A DNA stretch of 64,000 bases from Paractinoplanes bogorensis (lineage in GTDB: Bacteria; Actinomycetota; Actinomycetes; Mycobacteriales; Micromonosporaceae). Both the position numbers and the translations under genes were made by a program. Where the stretch lies: contig NZ_JAHKKG010000002.1 in the NCBI RefSeq assembly GCF_018829635.1, positions 558,001-622,000 of the forward strand, written 5' to 3'. The notes under the pieces were generated by a model that was not told where the DNA came from, made no database searches, and was given only the letters and a program-made list of their open reading frames with translations. Positions 26,378 to 35,147 of the stretch are shown here, piece after piece. Each line of letters starts with the position of its first letter. Position 1 is the stretch's first letter.

Positions 26378-27336
26378 ACGCGATCGCCGCGGTCGTGGCG
26401 GATCACCCGGTGGTCGGTCACGATCGCGGTCACCAGGTCGTGCGGGGTCACGTCGAACGCCGGGTTGGCCGCCGGCGCCCACGGCGTGACCTCGGCCGAG
26501 CCGCGGTCCTCGATCGTGACGTCGTCACCCGAGGCGGTCTCGAGGTCGACCGTGGACTCGGGCGCGACCACCACGAACGGCAGTCCGGCCCGCCGGGCAC
26601 CGAGCGCGTGCGAGTAGGTGCCGATCTTGTTGATCACGTCGCCGTTGGCACAGATCCGGTCGGCACCCAGGATCACCGCGTCGACCTCGCCCCGGGCCAT
26701 CAGGAACGGGCCGGCCGAGTCGACCGCGACGCGGTGCTCGATGCCCCACCGGGTCAGCTCCCACGAGGTGAGCCGGGCGCCCTGCAGCAGCGGCCGGGTC
26801 TCGCTGGCCACCACCCCGGCCAGCTGTCCGCGCTGGTGCAGCTCGTGCACGACGCCGAGGGCGGTCCCGACGGTCACCGCCGCCAGTCCACCCGTGTTGC
26901 AGTGGGTGAGCAGCCGGGGCCGCGCGCCGCAGAGCTCAACCATCAGATCGGCACCACGCACGGCCATCGCCTCGGAGGCAGCGATCTCCTCATCCCGTAC
27001 GCGGAAAGCCTCCTCCAGAACAGCCGCAGCCCCCTGAGCCAGCAGTCCGGCCGCGCGCCGAGCGCCCCGGGCCAGGTTCACCGCCGTCGGCCGGGCGTTC
27101 TCGACCCGCTGCACGGCCTCGTCCCGGGCCACGGGGTCGTCGGCGTGCACCCGGGCGGCCAGGGCCACCCCGAACGCGCCGGCCACCCCGAGAGCGGGCG
27201 CCCCGCGTACGGCCAGGGACTGGATCGCCGCGACGAGTTCCGGCACCGTGCGCAGGCGGAGGATCTTCACCTCCCCGGGCAGCACCGTCTGATCGATGAT
27301 CTCGACAGCGCCGTCCACCCAGTCGATCGTCCGCAT
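26374..27336 (-). CDS. mtnA: Methylthioribose-1-phosphate isomerase
   Basis: Isomerises 5-methylthioribose-1-phosphate to the ribulose form in methionine salvage. The 320-residue product shows MRTIDWVDGAVEIIDQTVLPGE, AVRGAPALGVAGAFG (sugar-phosphate loop), LLTHCNTGGLAAVTVGTALGV with the catalytic Cys, and VILGADRICANGDVINKIGTYSHA with the catalytic Asp. These are all eIF2B-fold MtnA signatures. The ATG at 27336 matches the family start and has TAGCAT 7 nt upstream, so it looks leaderless. It overlaps the convergent DinB-like gene by 4 nt. No other salvage genes are in the window. Confidence 0.93.
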   Translation of the reverse strand: MRTIDWVDGAVEIIDQTVLPGEVKILRLRTVPELVAAIQSLAVRGAPALGVAGAFGVALAARVHADDPVARDEAVQRVENARPTAVNLARGARRAAGLLAQGAAAVLEEAFRVRDEEIAASEAMAVRGADLMVELCGARPRLLTHCNTGGLAAVTVGTALGVVHELHQRGQLAGVVASETRPLLQGARLTSWELTRWGIEHRVAVDSAGPFLMARGEVDAVILGADRICANGDVINKIGTYSHALGARRAGLPFVVVAPESTVDLETASGDDVTIEDRGSAEVTPWAPAANPAFDVTPHDLVTAIVTDHRVIRHDRGDRV

Positions 27337-27343
27337 GCCCGCG

Positions 27344-27349
27344 ATGCTA
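27344..27349 (-). promoter_or_regulatory. -10 element of leaderless mtnA
   Basis: TAGCAT on the minus strand, 7 nt before the mtnA ATG. It is back to back with the PHP gene's own -10 box 13 bp away, so two leaderless genes share a 38-bp divergent promoter region. Confidence 0.55.
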
Positions 27350-27362
27350 GCCAGACGCACCC

Positions 27363-27368
27363 TAGGCT
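27363..27368 (+). promoter_or_regulatory. -10 element of the leaderless PHP gene
   Basis: TAGGCT followed by 6 nt and the ATG at 27375; no ribosome binding site is possible in that space. Confidence 0.6.
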
Positions 27369-27374
27369 TACCGC

Positions 27375-28448
27375 ATGGCTTCCCCTCGTGATCCGGTCGC
27401 CGACCTGCGGCGCATCGCCTTTCTGCTGGAGCGCGCGAACGAGGCGACCTATCGGGTGCGCGCGTTCCGCTCGGCCGCCACCAAGATCGCCGAGATCTCC
27501 GACGAAGAGCTGACCGCGCGGGCCGCCGAGGGCACGCTGGGCGAGATCAGCGGCGTCGGCACCGTCACCGCCCGGTGCATCGCCGAGTCGCTGGCCGGTG
27601 AGGAGCCGGTCTACCTGCGCCGGCTGGGCTCGACCGAGGGCCTCGACCTGCCCGGCGCGGCGGGCAAGCTGCGCGACGCCCTGCGCGGCGACCTGCACTG
27701 CCACTCGGACTGGTCGGACGGGGGCTCGCCGATCGAGGAGATGGCGCTGGCCGCCGTCGAGCTGGGTCACGAATATCTGGTGCTCACCGACCACTCGCCA
27801 CGGCTCACCGTGGCCCGCGGCCTGACCGCGGCCCGGCTGCGCAAGCAGCTCGACTACGTGGCCCGGCTCAACGACCAGCTGCCGGACGGCTTCCGCATCC
27901 TCACCGGCATCGAGGTCGACATCCTCGACGACGGCTCCCTCGACCAGGAGGACGCGCTGCTGGAACGGCTCGACGTGGTGGTCGGTTCGGTGCACAGCAA
28001 GCTGCGTGACGAGTCGCCGCGGATGACCAAGCGGATGGTCAACGCGATCGCCAACCCGCACCTCGACGTCCTGGGGCACATGACCGGTCGCAAGGTGGCC
28101 GCCCCGGGCGAGGGCGACCGCGGGCACCGGGCCGGCCGCACCCGGCCGCCGAGCACGTTCGACCTCGACAAGGTGATCGCGGCCGTGGTCGAGCACGGCA
28201 AGGCCATCGAGATCAACTCGCGGCCGGACCGGCTCGACCCGCCCAAGCGGATGCTGACCGTGGCGGTCGAGGCGGGCTGCCTGTTCAGCGTCGACACCGA
28301 CGCCCACGCGCCCGGGCAGCTCGACTGGCTCGGGTTCGGCTGTGAGCGGGCCGCGATGTGCAACGTGCCGATCGATCGGGTGGTCAACACCTGGTCGATG
28401 GATCGCCTGCTCGAGTGGACGGCGGACCACGCCGGAAAAGAGGCGTGA
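27375..28448 (+). CDS. PHP-domain phosphoesterase with helix-hairpin-helix N-terminus
   Basis: A 357-residue protein. The N-terminal 95 residues resemble a PolX-type helix-hairpin-helix region (ATYRVRAFRSAATKIAEI, LGEISGVGTVTARCI). The rest is a metal-dependent PHP domain: GDLHCHSDWSDGGSPIEEM (HxH), VLTDHSPRL, GIEVDIL, VVGSVHSKL and FSVDTDAHAPGQLDWL supply the usual metal ligands. It looks like bacterial PolX without the polymerase-beta palm and fingers, and may hydrolyse phosphoesters at DNA ends or in small metabolites. An insert (APGEGDRGHRAGRTRPP) lies near residue 250. It starts leaderless at 27375. Confidence 0.88.
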   Translation: MASPRDPVADLRRIAFLLERANEATYRVRAFRSAATKIAEISDEELTARAAEGTLGEISGVGTVTARCIAESLAGEEPVYLRRLGSTEGLDLPGAAGKLRDALRGDLHCHSDWSDGGSPIEEMALAAVELGHEYLVLTDHSPRLTVARGLTAARLRKQLDYVARLNDQLPDGFRILTGIEVDILDDGSLDQEDALLERLDVVVGSVHSKLRDESPRMTKRMVNAIANPHLDVLGHMTGRKVAAPGEGDRGHRAGRTRPPSTFDLDKVIAAVVEHGKAIEINSRPDRLDPPKRMLTVAVEAGCLFSVDTDAHAPGQLDWLGFGCERAAMCNVPIDRVVNTWSMDRLLEWTADHAGKEA

Positions 28449-28466
28449 CGGGCGCGGGCGAGAACG

Positions 28467-28472
28467 TAGGGT
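28467..28472 (+). promoter_or_regulatory. -10 element of the leaderless DUF885 gene
   Basis: TAGGGT followed by 6 nt and the GTG at 28479. No SD sequence lies between. Confidence 0.6.
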
Positions 28473-28478
28473 CGGCCC

Positions 28479-30149
28479 GTGGGACGAATTGATGACCTCG
28501 CTGACCGTTATGTCGAGGAGTGGGCGGAACTCAGCCCCCTCGGCGCCACCTACGTCGGCATCTCGGGGCACGACTCCAAGACCGACGACTTCTCCCCCGA
28601 CGGCTTCGCCGCGCAGACCGAGCTGGCCCGGCGCACGCTCAACGATCTCGATGTGATCGAACCGGAACACGAGTCCGAGGCCGTCGCCAAAGACGCGATG
28701 ATCGAGCGCGTCGGTCTCGAGCTGGCCCGCGACGAGGCCGGCTTCACCAAGAGCGAGATCAGCGTCATCAGCAGCGGGCTGCACGCGCTGCGCGGCGTCT
28801 TCGACGTGATGCCGACCGAGGGCGAGGAGGCGGTCGCCAACATCGCGACCCGGCTCAACGACCTGCCGCGGGCTCTCGACCAATACCGCCGCACCCTGCT
28901 CGAGGAGGCCGGCCGGGGCCGGGTCAGCGCCCGCGCGCAGCTGCTGGCCGTGGCCGAGCAGTGCGACGCGTGGACCGACCCCGACCGCGACGACTTCTAC
29001 CGCGGGCTGGCCGGCCGGCTCGACGCCACTGGGGCGCTCGCGGCGGAACTGACCCGCGGCGCCGAGGCGGCCACCGCGGCCACGGCCGACTTCGCCGAGT
29101 TCCTGCGCCGCGACCTGGCGCCCCGGGGCCGCGAGAAGGAGGCGGCCGGCCTCGAGCGCTACGAGCTGTCCTCGCAGTACTTCCTGGGCGCCAAGGTCGA
29201 TCTGCAGGAGACGTACGAGTGGGGCTTCGCCGAGCTGTTCCGGCTCGAGGAGGAGATGCGCGCGACGTCGGCCCTGATCGTCGGCTCGGGCGCCTCGATC
29301 GACGAGGCGGTGGCCGCGCTCGACGCCGACCCGGCCCGCAACATTCCGGGTAAGGAGGCGTTCCGCGACTGGATGCAGGAGCTCGCCGACAAGGCGATCT
29401 CCGAGCTGAACGGCACGCACTTCGATATCGAGCCACCGGCCCGCAAGATCGAGTGCTGCCTGACCCCGACCAGCGACGGCGGCATCTACTACACCGGCCC
29501 GAGTGAGGACTTCAGGCGCCCCGGCCGCATGTGGTGGGCGGTGCCCGAGGGCGTCACCGAGTTCTCCACCTGGCGCGAGGTCACCACGGTCTATCACGAG
29601 GGCGTGCCCGGTCATCACCTGCAGGTGAGCCAGACCCTGCTGCGGGCCGACACACTCAACCGCTGGCAACGTCTGCTCTGCTGGTGCTCGGGCCACGGCG
29701 AGGGCTGGGCGCTCTACGCCGAGCGCCTGATGGACGAGCTGGGCTACCTGTCCGACCCCGGCGACCGGCTCGGCATGCTCGACGGCCAGGCGCTGCGGGC
29801 GACCCGGGTCATCGTCGACATCGGCATGCACCTCGAACTGGAGATCCCGCGCGACAACCCGTTCGGCTTCCACCCGGGCGAGCGCTGGACGCCCGAGCTG
29901 GGCTGGGAGTTCCTGCGGGCGCACACGCGCATGGAGGAGAAGACGCTGCGCTTCGAGTGGAAGCGTTACCTGGGGTGGCCGGGTCAGGCGCCGTCCTACA
30001 AGATCGGCGAGCGGATCTGGCTCCAGGCCCGCGAGGAGTCCCGCCTCCGCAAGGGCGCCGATTTCGATCTGAAGACCTTCCACCGTGACGCGTTGAATCT
30101 CGGTTCGCTGGGCCTTGATCCGCTTCGGAAGGCTCTCGCCCGGATTTGA
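28479..30149 (+). CDS. DUF885-family metallopeptidase-like protein
   Basis: A 556-residue cytoplasmic protein without signal peptide. It carries the family signature VYHEGVPGHHLQVSQTLL near residue 370, a HEGxPGHH variant of a zinc-peptidase site, and GHGEGWALYAERLMDELGY, whose Glu could be the third ligand. DUF885 proteins are predicted gluzincin-type peptidases of mostly unknown substrate. The remainder is helical and acidic, as usual for the family, and it has full length. The leaderless GTG start is supported by TAGGGT 6 nt upstream. It stands 30 bp after the PHP gene but seems to have its own promoter. Confidence 0.85.
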   Translation: MGRIDDLADRYVEEWAELSPLGATYVGISGHDSKTDDFSPDGFAAQTELARRTLNDLDVIEPEHESEAVAKDAMIERVGLELARDEAGFTKSEISVISSGLHALRGVFDVMPTEGEEAVANIATRLNDLPRALDQYRRTLLEEAGRGRVSARAQLLAVAEQCDAWTDPDRDDFYRGLAGRLDATGALAAELTRGAEAATAATADFAEFLRRDLAPRGREKEAAGLERYELSSQYFLGAKVDLQETYEWGFAELFRLEEEMRATSALIVGSGASIDEAVAALDADPARNIPGKEAFRDWMQELADKAISELNGTHFDIEPPARKIECCLTPTSDGGIYYTGPSEDFRRPGRMWWAVPEGVTEFSTWREVTTVYHEGVPGHHLQVSQTLLRADTLNRWQRLLCWCSGHGEGWALYAERLMDELGYLSDPGDRLGMLDGQALRATRVIVDIGMHLELEIPRDNPFGFHPGERWTPELGWEFLRAHTRMEEKTLRFEWKRYLGWPGQAPSYKIGERIWLQAREESRLRKGADFDLKTFHRDALNLGSLGLDPLRKALARI

Positions 30150-30599
30150 CCCGTTTCGGGCTTTTCCTCGGTTTGTGCCGGGGAAAGCCCGGAACAGATC
30201 CACCGATTGGCCAGGAATGGCGTGAGGACTCCGCTACTCAAAGTCACTTCTTGCACAGAGCAATCGTGTCGCTACCGATTGTGGAATCGATATCGGTCGT
30301 AACGGTCACCGATTATGAATCTTGTGACTTCTCGTCCGGCCACTCTGCCGTTAACATCGCCGCGGTAGCTTTCCCGCGATCCGGAACCGGGTGGACTAGG
30401 GCTTTCACCAGCCGGTCGCTTGTTACAACGACGACAACAGCACTCTGTATCCCCCGATCAGCCGAGAGAGATGTGACCCTTGGAAAGGAGTTTCTTGAGG
30501 GTTTCTCGGATAGATTGGCCCGGATCCGTGCGACCTGACGGCTACGGAACGTAGCCGAAATAGCGGCTCATCGCGCGTGCATGGCGGAGGACGGAAGTA
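30150..30599 (+). other. 450-bp upstream region of the conservon operon
   Basis: There is no gene with coding character here. The stretch is more A/T-rich than its surroundings (30230-30450). It contains symmetric elements such as CGCGG-TAGCTTTC-CCGCG (30361-30378) and CCGGAACCGG (30380-30389). GGAAAGGAG (about 30482) and GGCGGAGGA (about 30583-30591) are ribosome-site-like; the latter serves the ATG at 30600. Its length, hairpins and the downstream signalling operon make a regulated promoter or structured leader plausible. No riboswitch class was recognised. Confidence 0.4.
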
Positions 30600-31757
30600 A
30601 TGAACAGCCGGCGAACTCGTTTAGGCTCCGCAATCGCGGTGATTTTGACGGTTTTGGTGCTTGTACCGACCGGGGTACTTTTCGGTCGGGTGTGGACCGA
30701 CAACGCCGACCAGCGTGACCGTACGCAGCTGGAGAAGGACGGCGTGGAGTTCCTCACCGCCCTCTCCCCGCTGGTCAGCGCGCTCGCCGAGTCCCAGTCG
30801 ACGGCCGTCCAGGGAGTCACCGAGCCGCCGCCGTCGCTGGCCGCCGCGGTCACCGGCGTCAGCACCGTGGACGCCAAGTTCGGCACCGCGCTGCGGACCA
30901 AGGAGCGCTGGGCTGACCTCAAGGACAAGATCAGCAAGCTGCCGAAGACCACCGGCGCGGCCAACATCCTGAACGCCCACATCGTGGTCACCGACCTGAC
31001 GCTGGGCCTGTACAACGCCGTGCGGCGCAACTCCGAGCTCAACCGCGACCCCGACAGCGACATCTCGAACCTGCAGCAGGCGGCGGCGGTCGACATGCCG
31101 ACGACGGTGGTGCGGGTGAACCGGATGGGCGACTACGCCACCCTGGTGCAGAGCCTGCCCGCCGCGAGCCGGGCCCCGGTGCAGGCCCAGCTCTTCCACG
31201 AATACCTCACCGTGCAGGACCTGGTGAAGCAGCTGACTGAGAACCTGCAGGCCGCGGTGGACAACACCAAGAGCCAGACGCTCAGCGGCAGCCTGGTCAG
31301 CTCGCTCGACGCGTTCCGGCGCCGGATCGAGGACATGAACCGCGGCGCCGACCCGATCGGCGGAGCACCCGCCATCGCCACCATCACGACCGCGCAGTCC
31401 ACGCTCCAGGCCGCGCTCGGCAACCTCGCGGGCATCACCCTGGGCGAGATGGACCGGATGCTCGACGAGCGGCTCGACTCGCTCGACTACCGCCGCATCG
31501 AGAGCATCGTGATGGCCGGGCTCGCGCTGCTGCTGGTGACCGGGGCCGTGCTCTGGCCGGCCCTGAGCCGGCGCCGCGACCCCGAGTCCACCCCGGCCCC
31601 GGCCGACCGGCCGATCGGCGAGTCCACTCGCGACGTCGCGCTGAACCGGCCGATCGGCGGTCCGGGCGGATACGGCGCACCCAGTCCGTACGACCAGGCG
31701 CCGGGCTACGGCGACCTCGACCCGACACGGCGGGAGCGGTCCGGTGCTGTTCGGTAA
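30600..31757 (+). CDS. Membrane sensor-like protein preceding the conservon
   Basis: A 385-residue protein with a transmembrane helix at about residues 10-30 and a mostly helical extracytoplasmic region (about 35-295) rich in Ala, Leu, Gln and Asp. A second transmembrane helix lies at about 300-320 (SIVMAGLALLLVTGAVLWPAL). A cytoplasmic Pro/Gly tail of about 60 residues follows. The layout matches a bare sensory input module, similar to the N-terminal half of the kinase encoded next. It may co-sense with it or gate it. GGCGGAGGA lies about 8 nt before the ATG. Its last 14 nt overlap the start of the kinase gene, so both are co-translated. No catalytic motif is present. Confidence 0.8.
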   Translation: MNSRRTRLGSAIAVILTVLVLVPTGVLFGRVWTDNADQRDRTQLEKDGVEFLTALSPLVSALAESQSTAVQGVTEPPPSLAAAVTGVSTVDAKFGTALRTKERWADLKDKISKLPKTTGAANILNAHIVVTDLTLGLYNAVRRNSELNRDPDSDISNLQQAAAVDMPTTVVRVNRMGDYATLVQSLPAASRAPVQAQLFHEYLTVQDLVKQLTENLQAAVDNTKSQTLSGSLVSSLDAFRRRIEDMNRGADPIGGAPAIATITTAQSTLQAALGNLAGITLGEMDRMLDERLDSLDYRRIESIVMAGLALLLVTGAVLWPALSRRRDPESTPAPADRPIGESTRDVALNRPIGGPGGYGAPSPYDQAPGYGDLDPTRRERSGAVR

Positions 31758-34686
31758 GTTCCGCATCCTGGGCAAACTCGCCCTGCTGGTGCTCGTGCCA
31801 CTGCTCGGCGTCGTGGCGCTGAGCGTGCCGATCATCGTCAACCGCATCCAGGCCGCCACCGACGCCCAGAACGTCTCGGACCGGGTGGCCCTGGCCGGTC
31901 GTCTCGGTACCGCCGTGCAGGAGCTCCAGGAGGAGCGCCTGCTCTCGGTGGGCTACCTGTTCCAGTTGGTCACCCAGAACGCGCTGGTGGTGCAGAGTGC
32001 GGCCGCGCGCGACGCGGTGGCCCGGGTGGACGACGGCAGCGGCGCCGTCTCCCGCGAGCTGGCCCGCGCACTGCGCAATACCTCCAAGTTGGACATCACC
32101 CGGCAGAACGTGCTGAACCAGTCGATCCTGCCCCCCGACATCGTCAACGACTTCACCAAGGTCATCACGCCGATGATCAACGGTCTCGGCCTGTCGGCCA
32201 ACGCCGACCTGCAGACCGGCGTCGGCCGGCAGATGTTCGCCCTCGAGCAGGCCCTGCGCAGTGACGACCTGATCAGCCAGGCCTCGGGTCACCTCACCGC
32301 GGCCGTGATCACCAAGAACGCGGGCCTGATCGGTCTGTTCACGCAGGCACTGATCCAGCTCCAACAGGTCATCGCGAACGCCGAGACCTTCTTCACCCCG
32401 AGCCAGTACCGGCTCTACCTCGGTGCGCAGGAGGCGTTCTCAGGTCGCGTCGGCGCTCAGTTCCTGCAGGAGGCGGCGACCGACCCGAACACCGCCATCT
32501 CGCGCCTGCGGATCCAGACGCTGTTCCCGTCGTTGCAGTCCGTGCTCGTCCTCGGCGGCTTCGTCGAGAAACGCGTCGGCGCGGACGTGGACGCGATTGT
32601 CACCAACAACCGCGACACCGCCATCCGGGACGCCTTCCTGATCGGTGGCGGCTCGTTCCTGCTGCTGCTCATCGTTATCGCGCTCAGCCTGTTCATGGCC
32701 CGCGCGGTGGCCCGGCCGCTGCGCCGCCTCACCACCTCGGCCGACCGCATCGCCCGAGCCGCCGAGGCCGAGCTCGAACGTGTCGCCGACGACGACGTCG
32801 AGTCGGTCCGCCCGATTCGACTCGACCCGGTCGACGTCGAGGCCCAGGACGAGATCGGCGACCTGGCCCGCGCCTTCGACCGGGTGCAGACCACCGCCGT
32901 CCGGCTGGTGGAACGTCAGGTGCTCGGCCGGCGCAACACCGCCCAGATGTTCGCGCACGTCGGACGCCGTACGCAGAACCTGGTCGGCCGCCAGCTGGCC
33001 CTGATCGACAACCTGGAACGCCGCGAGACCGACAGCGAGCGCCTGGGCGAGCTCTACCGGCTCGACCACATGTCCAGCCGTCTGCGCCGGAACGCGTCCA
33101 GCCTCGTCGTGCTCTCCGGTGGGGCCGGCGCCAACGAGCACATGGCCCCGCTGCCGCTGCAGGACGTGGTCCGCCTCGCCCTCGGTGAGATCGAGGACTA
33201 CACCCGCGTCGACGTCGACGTGCCGGAAGAGATCGTGGTCGTGCCGGCCGTCCTGGCCGACCTGACCCTGCTGCTGGCCGAGCTGATGGAGAACGCCACC
33301 GCGTTCTCGCCGCCGCACACGCGGGTCGTGGTCAGCGCGAACGAGCTGCGCGGAGGCGCCCGCCTGGCGATCATCGACCAGGGCCTGGGCATGCCGCCCG
33401 AGCGTCTGGTCGAGGAGAACGCCCGGCTGACCCGTCGCGAACGCCTCGACCTCGCCCCCAGTGAGGTGCTCGGCCTGTTCGTGGTCGGCCGGCTCGCCCG
33501 CCGGCACGGCGTCGAGGTCACCCTGACCGAGACGCCCGGCGGCGGCATCACCGCGTGGGTCGACCTGAACCCGTCCCACCTGATCGCGCGGATCGTGAAC
33601 ACCCCGGTGCCCGAGGTGCCGCCGTTCCCGTCGGTCAACGCCCCGCAGCCGGGCTATCACACGTCCGAGTTCGCCCAGGTCATGGGCGCTTCCGCGGCGC
33701 GCGCCTCGGTGCCCGGCAGCCAGCAGCCGTTCGACGCCAACGTGCTCCACCGCGCCACCCGGACCCTCGAGACCGGACAGTCGTGGAACGCCTTTGCTCC
33801 CGTACGGGCTACAGCTCCGGCGATCGAGGGACGGCCCGACGCGTACGCGGGACAGCCCGTCTACGACGCCGAGCCGGTCTATTCGCCCGGGCCCGCCTAT
33901 CAGCAGCCGGTCGCCTACCAGCAGCCGGTCGTCACCGGCGACTACGACCTGAACGCGCCGGTCGCCGGTCGTGTGCCGGCCGCGATGCCGGAGCTGCCGG
34001 CCGCCGGTCCGAGCGCGTGGCACCAGCAGCCGGAGCCGCCGCAGGCCACCTGGACGCAGCCCGCCGCCCCGCCCGTGCCGGCTCCGCCGACCGGATGGGC
34101 GCAGCCGGCCGTCGAGCCTCCGCCCGCGATGCCCGCCATCCCGCGGCAGCGCACGCCCGAGGAGGACTACCGGTACGCGCCGCAGGCCTACCAGGCGCCG
34201 ACTCCTGCGCAGCCCGAACCGCAGCAGCCCTACCCCCAGCAGCGGCCGCTCTATCCGGAGCCGCAGGAGCAGGGATTCGCGGAGCCGCATCCGAGCTCGG
34301 ACGCCACCGTCCCGCTGCGCCGCCGGGTGCCGGGCAGCCAGTTGCCCGTCGAGGGCGGCACCCCGCTGCCGAGCCGCACGCCGTCGCAGGACGACGCGAT
34401 GGCCGCCCGGGCCGCGTTCGACGACTTCGAGGCCGGGGTCAGCCGCGCCCAGTGGGACGTCGCCGAGACGCACATGTCCTCGCCGCCGTCGGCCGGACAC
34501 GCTCCGCTGGCTCGCCGGGTGCCGGGGGCCACCCTGCCGCGCGACGAGCCCAACTATCCGCCGCCGGCCTCGCCGAGTCTTCCGCTCGACCCGGAGGAAG
34601 CCCGAGCCCTGATGGAACAGTTCGAGTACGGAGTCGCACTCGCACTGAACGAAACTCAGCCACAACCCGAGGGACAACCGCGATGA
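31744..34686 (+). CDS. Conservon sensor histidine kinase-like protein (CvnA type)
   Basis: A 980-residue protein starting at GTG 31744. Transmembrane helix 1 is at about residues 10-33, followed by a nitrate/nitrite-sensing-like helical domain (AVQELQEERLLSVGYL ... ) to about 295. Helix 2 (LLLLIVIALSLFMARAVARPL), HAMP, a DHp-like segment (YRLDHMSSRLRRNASSLVVLSG) and an HATPase domain at about 465-605 follow (N-box LMENATAFSPP, G1 DQGLGMPP). The remaining 370 residues are Pro/Gln/Tyr-rich, ending with two copies of an RRVPG motif (PLRRRVPGSQLP, PLARRVPGATLP). In conservons, CvnA works with a roadblock protein, a DUF742 protein and a small GTPase, all encoded immediately downstream. The signal is unknown. 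Confidence 0.92.
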   Translation: MLFGKFRILGKLALLVLVPLLGVVALSVPIIVNRIQAATDAQNVSDRVALAGRLGTAVQELQEERLLSVGYLFQLVTQNALVVQSAAARDAVARVDDGSGAVSRELARALRNTSKLDITRQNVLNQSILPPDIVNDFTKVITPMINGLGLSANADLQTGVGRQMFALEQALRSDDLISQASGHLTAAVITKNAGLIGLFTQALIQLQQVIANAETFFTPSQYRLYLGAQEAFSGRVGAQFLQEAATDPNTAISRLRIQTLFPSLQSVLVLGGFVEKRVGADVDAIVTNNRDTAIRDAFLIGGGSFLLLLIVIALSLFMARAVARPLRRLTTSADRIARAAEAELERVADDDVESVRPIRLDPVDVEAQDEIGDLARAFDRVQTTAVRLVERQVLGRRNTAQMFAHVGRRTQNLVGRQLALIDNLERRETDSERLGELYRLDHMSSRLRRNASSLVVLSGGAGANEHMAPLPLQDVVRLALGEIEDYTRVDVDVPEEIVVVPAVLADLTLLLAELMENATAFSPPHTRVVVSANELRGGARLAIIDQGLGMPPERLVEENARLTRRERLDLAPSEVLGLFVVGRLARRHGVEVTLTETPGGGITAWVDLNPSHLIARIVNTPVPEVPPFPSVNAPQPGYHTSEFAQVMGASAARASVPGSQQPFDANVLHRATRTLETGQSWNAFAPVRATAPAIEGRPDAYAGQPVYDAEPVYSPGPAYQQPVAYQQPVVTGDYDLNAPVAGRVPAAMPELPAAGPSAWHQQPEPPQATWTQPAAPPVPAPPTGWAQPAVEPPPAMPAIPRQRTPEEDYRYAPQAYQAPTPAQPEPQQPYPQQRPLYPEPQEQGFAEPHPSSDATVPLRRRVPGSQLPVEGGTPLPSRTPSQDDAMAARAAFDDFEAGVSRAQWDVAETHMSSPPSAGHAPLARRVPGATLPRDEPNYPPPASPSLPLDPEEARALMEQFEYGVALALNETQPQPEGQPR

Positions 34687-35147
34687 CTTCCCCCTACAGC
34701 ACCGACACCGGTCACGGCTACGCCCAGTCCCAGCTGAGCGCCGAGGCCAAGACCTTCAACTGGCTGCTGGACTCCTTCACCTCCGGTACGGCCGGGGTGA
34801 TCGAGGCCATCGCGGTGTCCTCCGACGGCCTGCTGATGGCGATGTCGGCGATCAAGGACCGGCCGAACGCGGAGCGCCTGGCCGCGGTCGTCTCGGGCCT
34901 CACCAGCCTGGCCGGCGGCGCCGCGAGCTGGTACCGACTGGGCTCGCTGAACCGCGTCATCATCGACATGGCCGACGGCTATCTGCTGGTCACGGCGATC
35001 AGCGCCGGATCGGTGCTGGGCGTCATCGCGGACCGCTCGGCCAACCTGGGCACGCTCGCGTACGAGATGACGCTCTTCGCCACCCGGGCCGGTGGCGCTC
35101 TCAGCCCGCGCCTGATCGCCGAGTTGAAGAACGCCGTTCAGCAATGA
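34683..35147 (+). CDS. Roadblock/LC7-domain protein (CvnB type)
   Basis: A 154-residue protein with a single roadblock/LC7 domain: FNWLLDSFTSGTAGVIEAIAVSSDGLLMAMSA, then ERLAAVVSGLTSLAGGAASWY, and VIIDMADGYLLVTAISAGSVLGVIADRSANLG. In MglB and CvnB relatives this fold acts as a GTPase-activating or scaffold partner of the cognate small GTPase. The start overlaps the kinase stop (ATGA at 34683-34686), and its own stop overlaps the next start in the same way. Second member of the four-gene conservon. Confidence 0.92.
   Translation: MTSPYSTDTGHGYAQSQLSAEAKTFNWLLDSFTSGTAGVIEAIAVSSDGLLMAMSAIKDRPNAERLAAVVSGLTSLAGGAASWYRLGSLNRVIIDMADGYLLVTAISAGSVLGVIADRSANLGTLAYEMTLFATRAGGALSPRLIAELKNAVQQ

Noticed and set aside
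27267..30203. 978-codon minus-strand open frame antisense to the PHP and DUF885 genes
   Set aside because: It is a shadow frame created by G+C-rich third positions; its protein is low-complexity Arg/Val/Gly without motifs, while the opposite strand encodes two recognisable families.
32440..34677. 745-codon minus-strand open frame antisense to the conservon kinase
   Set aside because: Composition is Arg/Gly/Val-rich shadow of the kinase gene; no domain, no start site.
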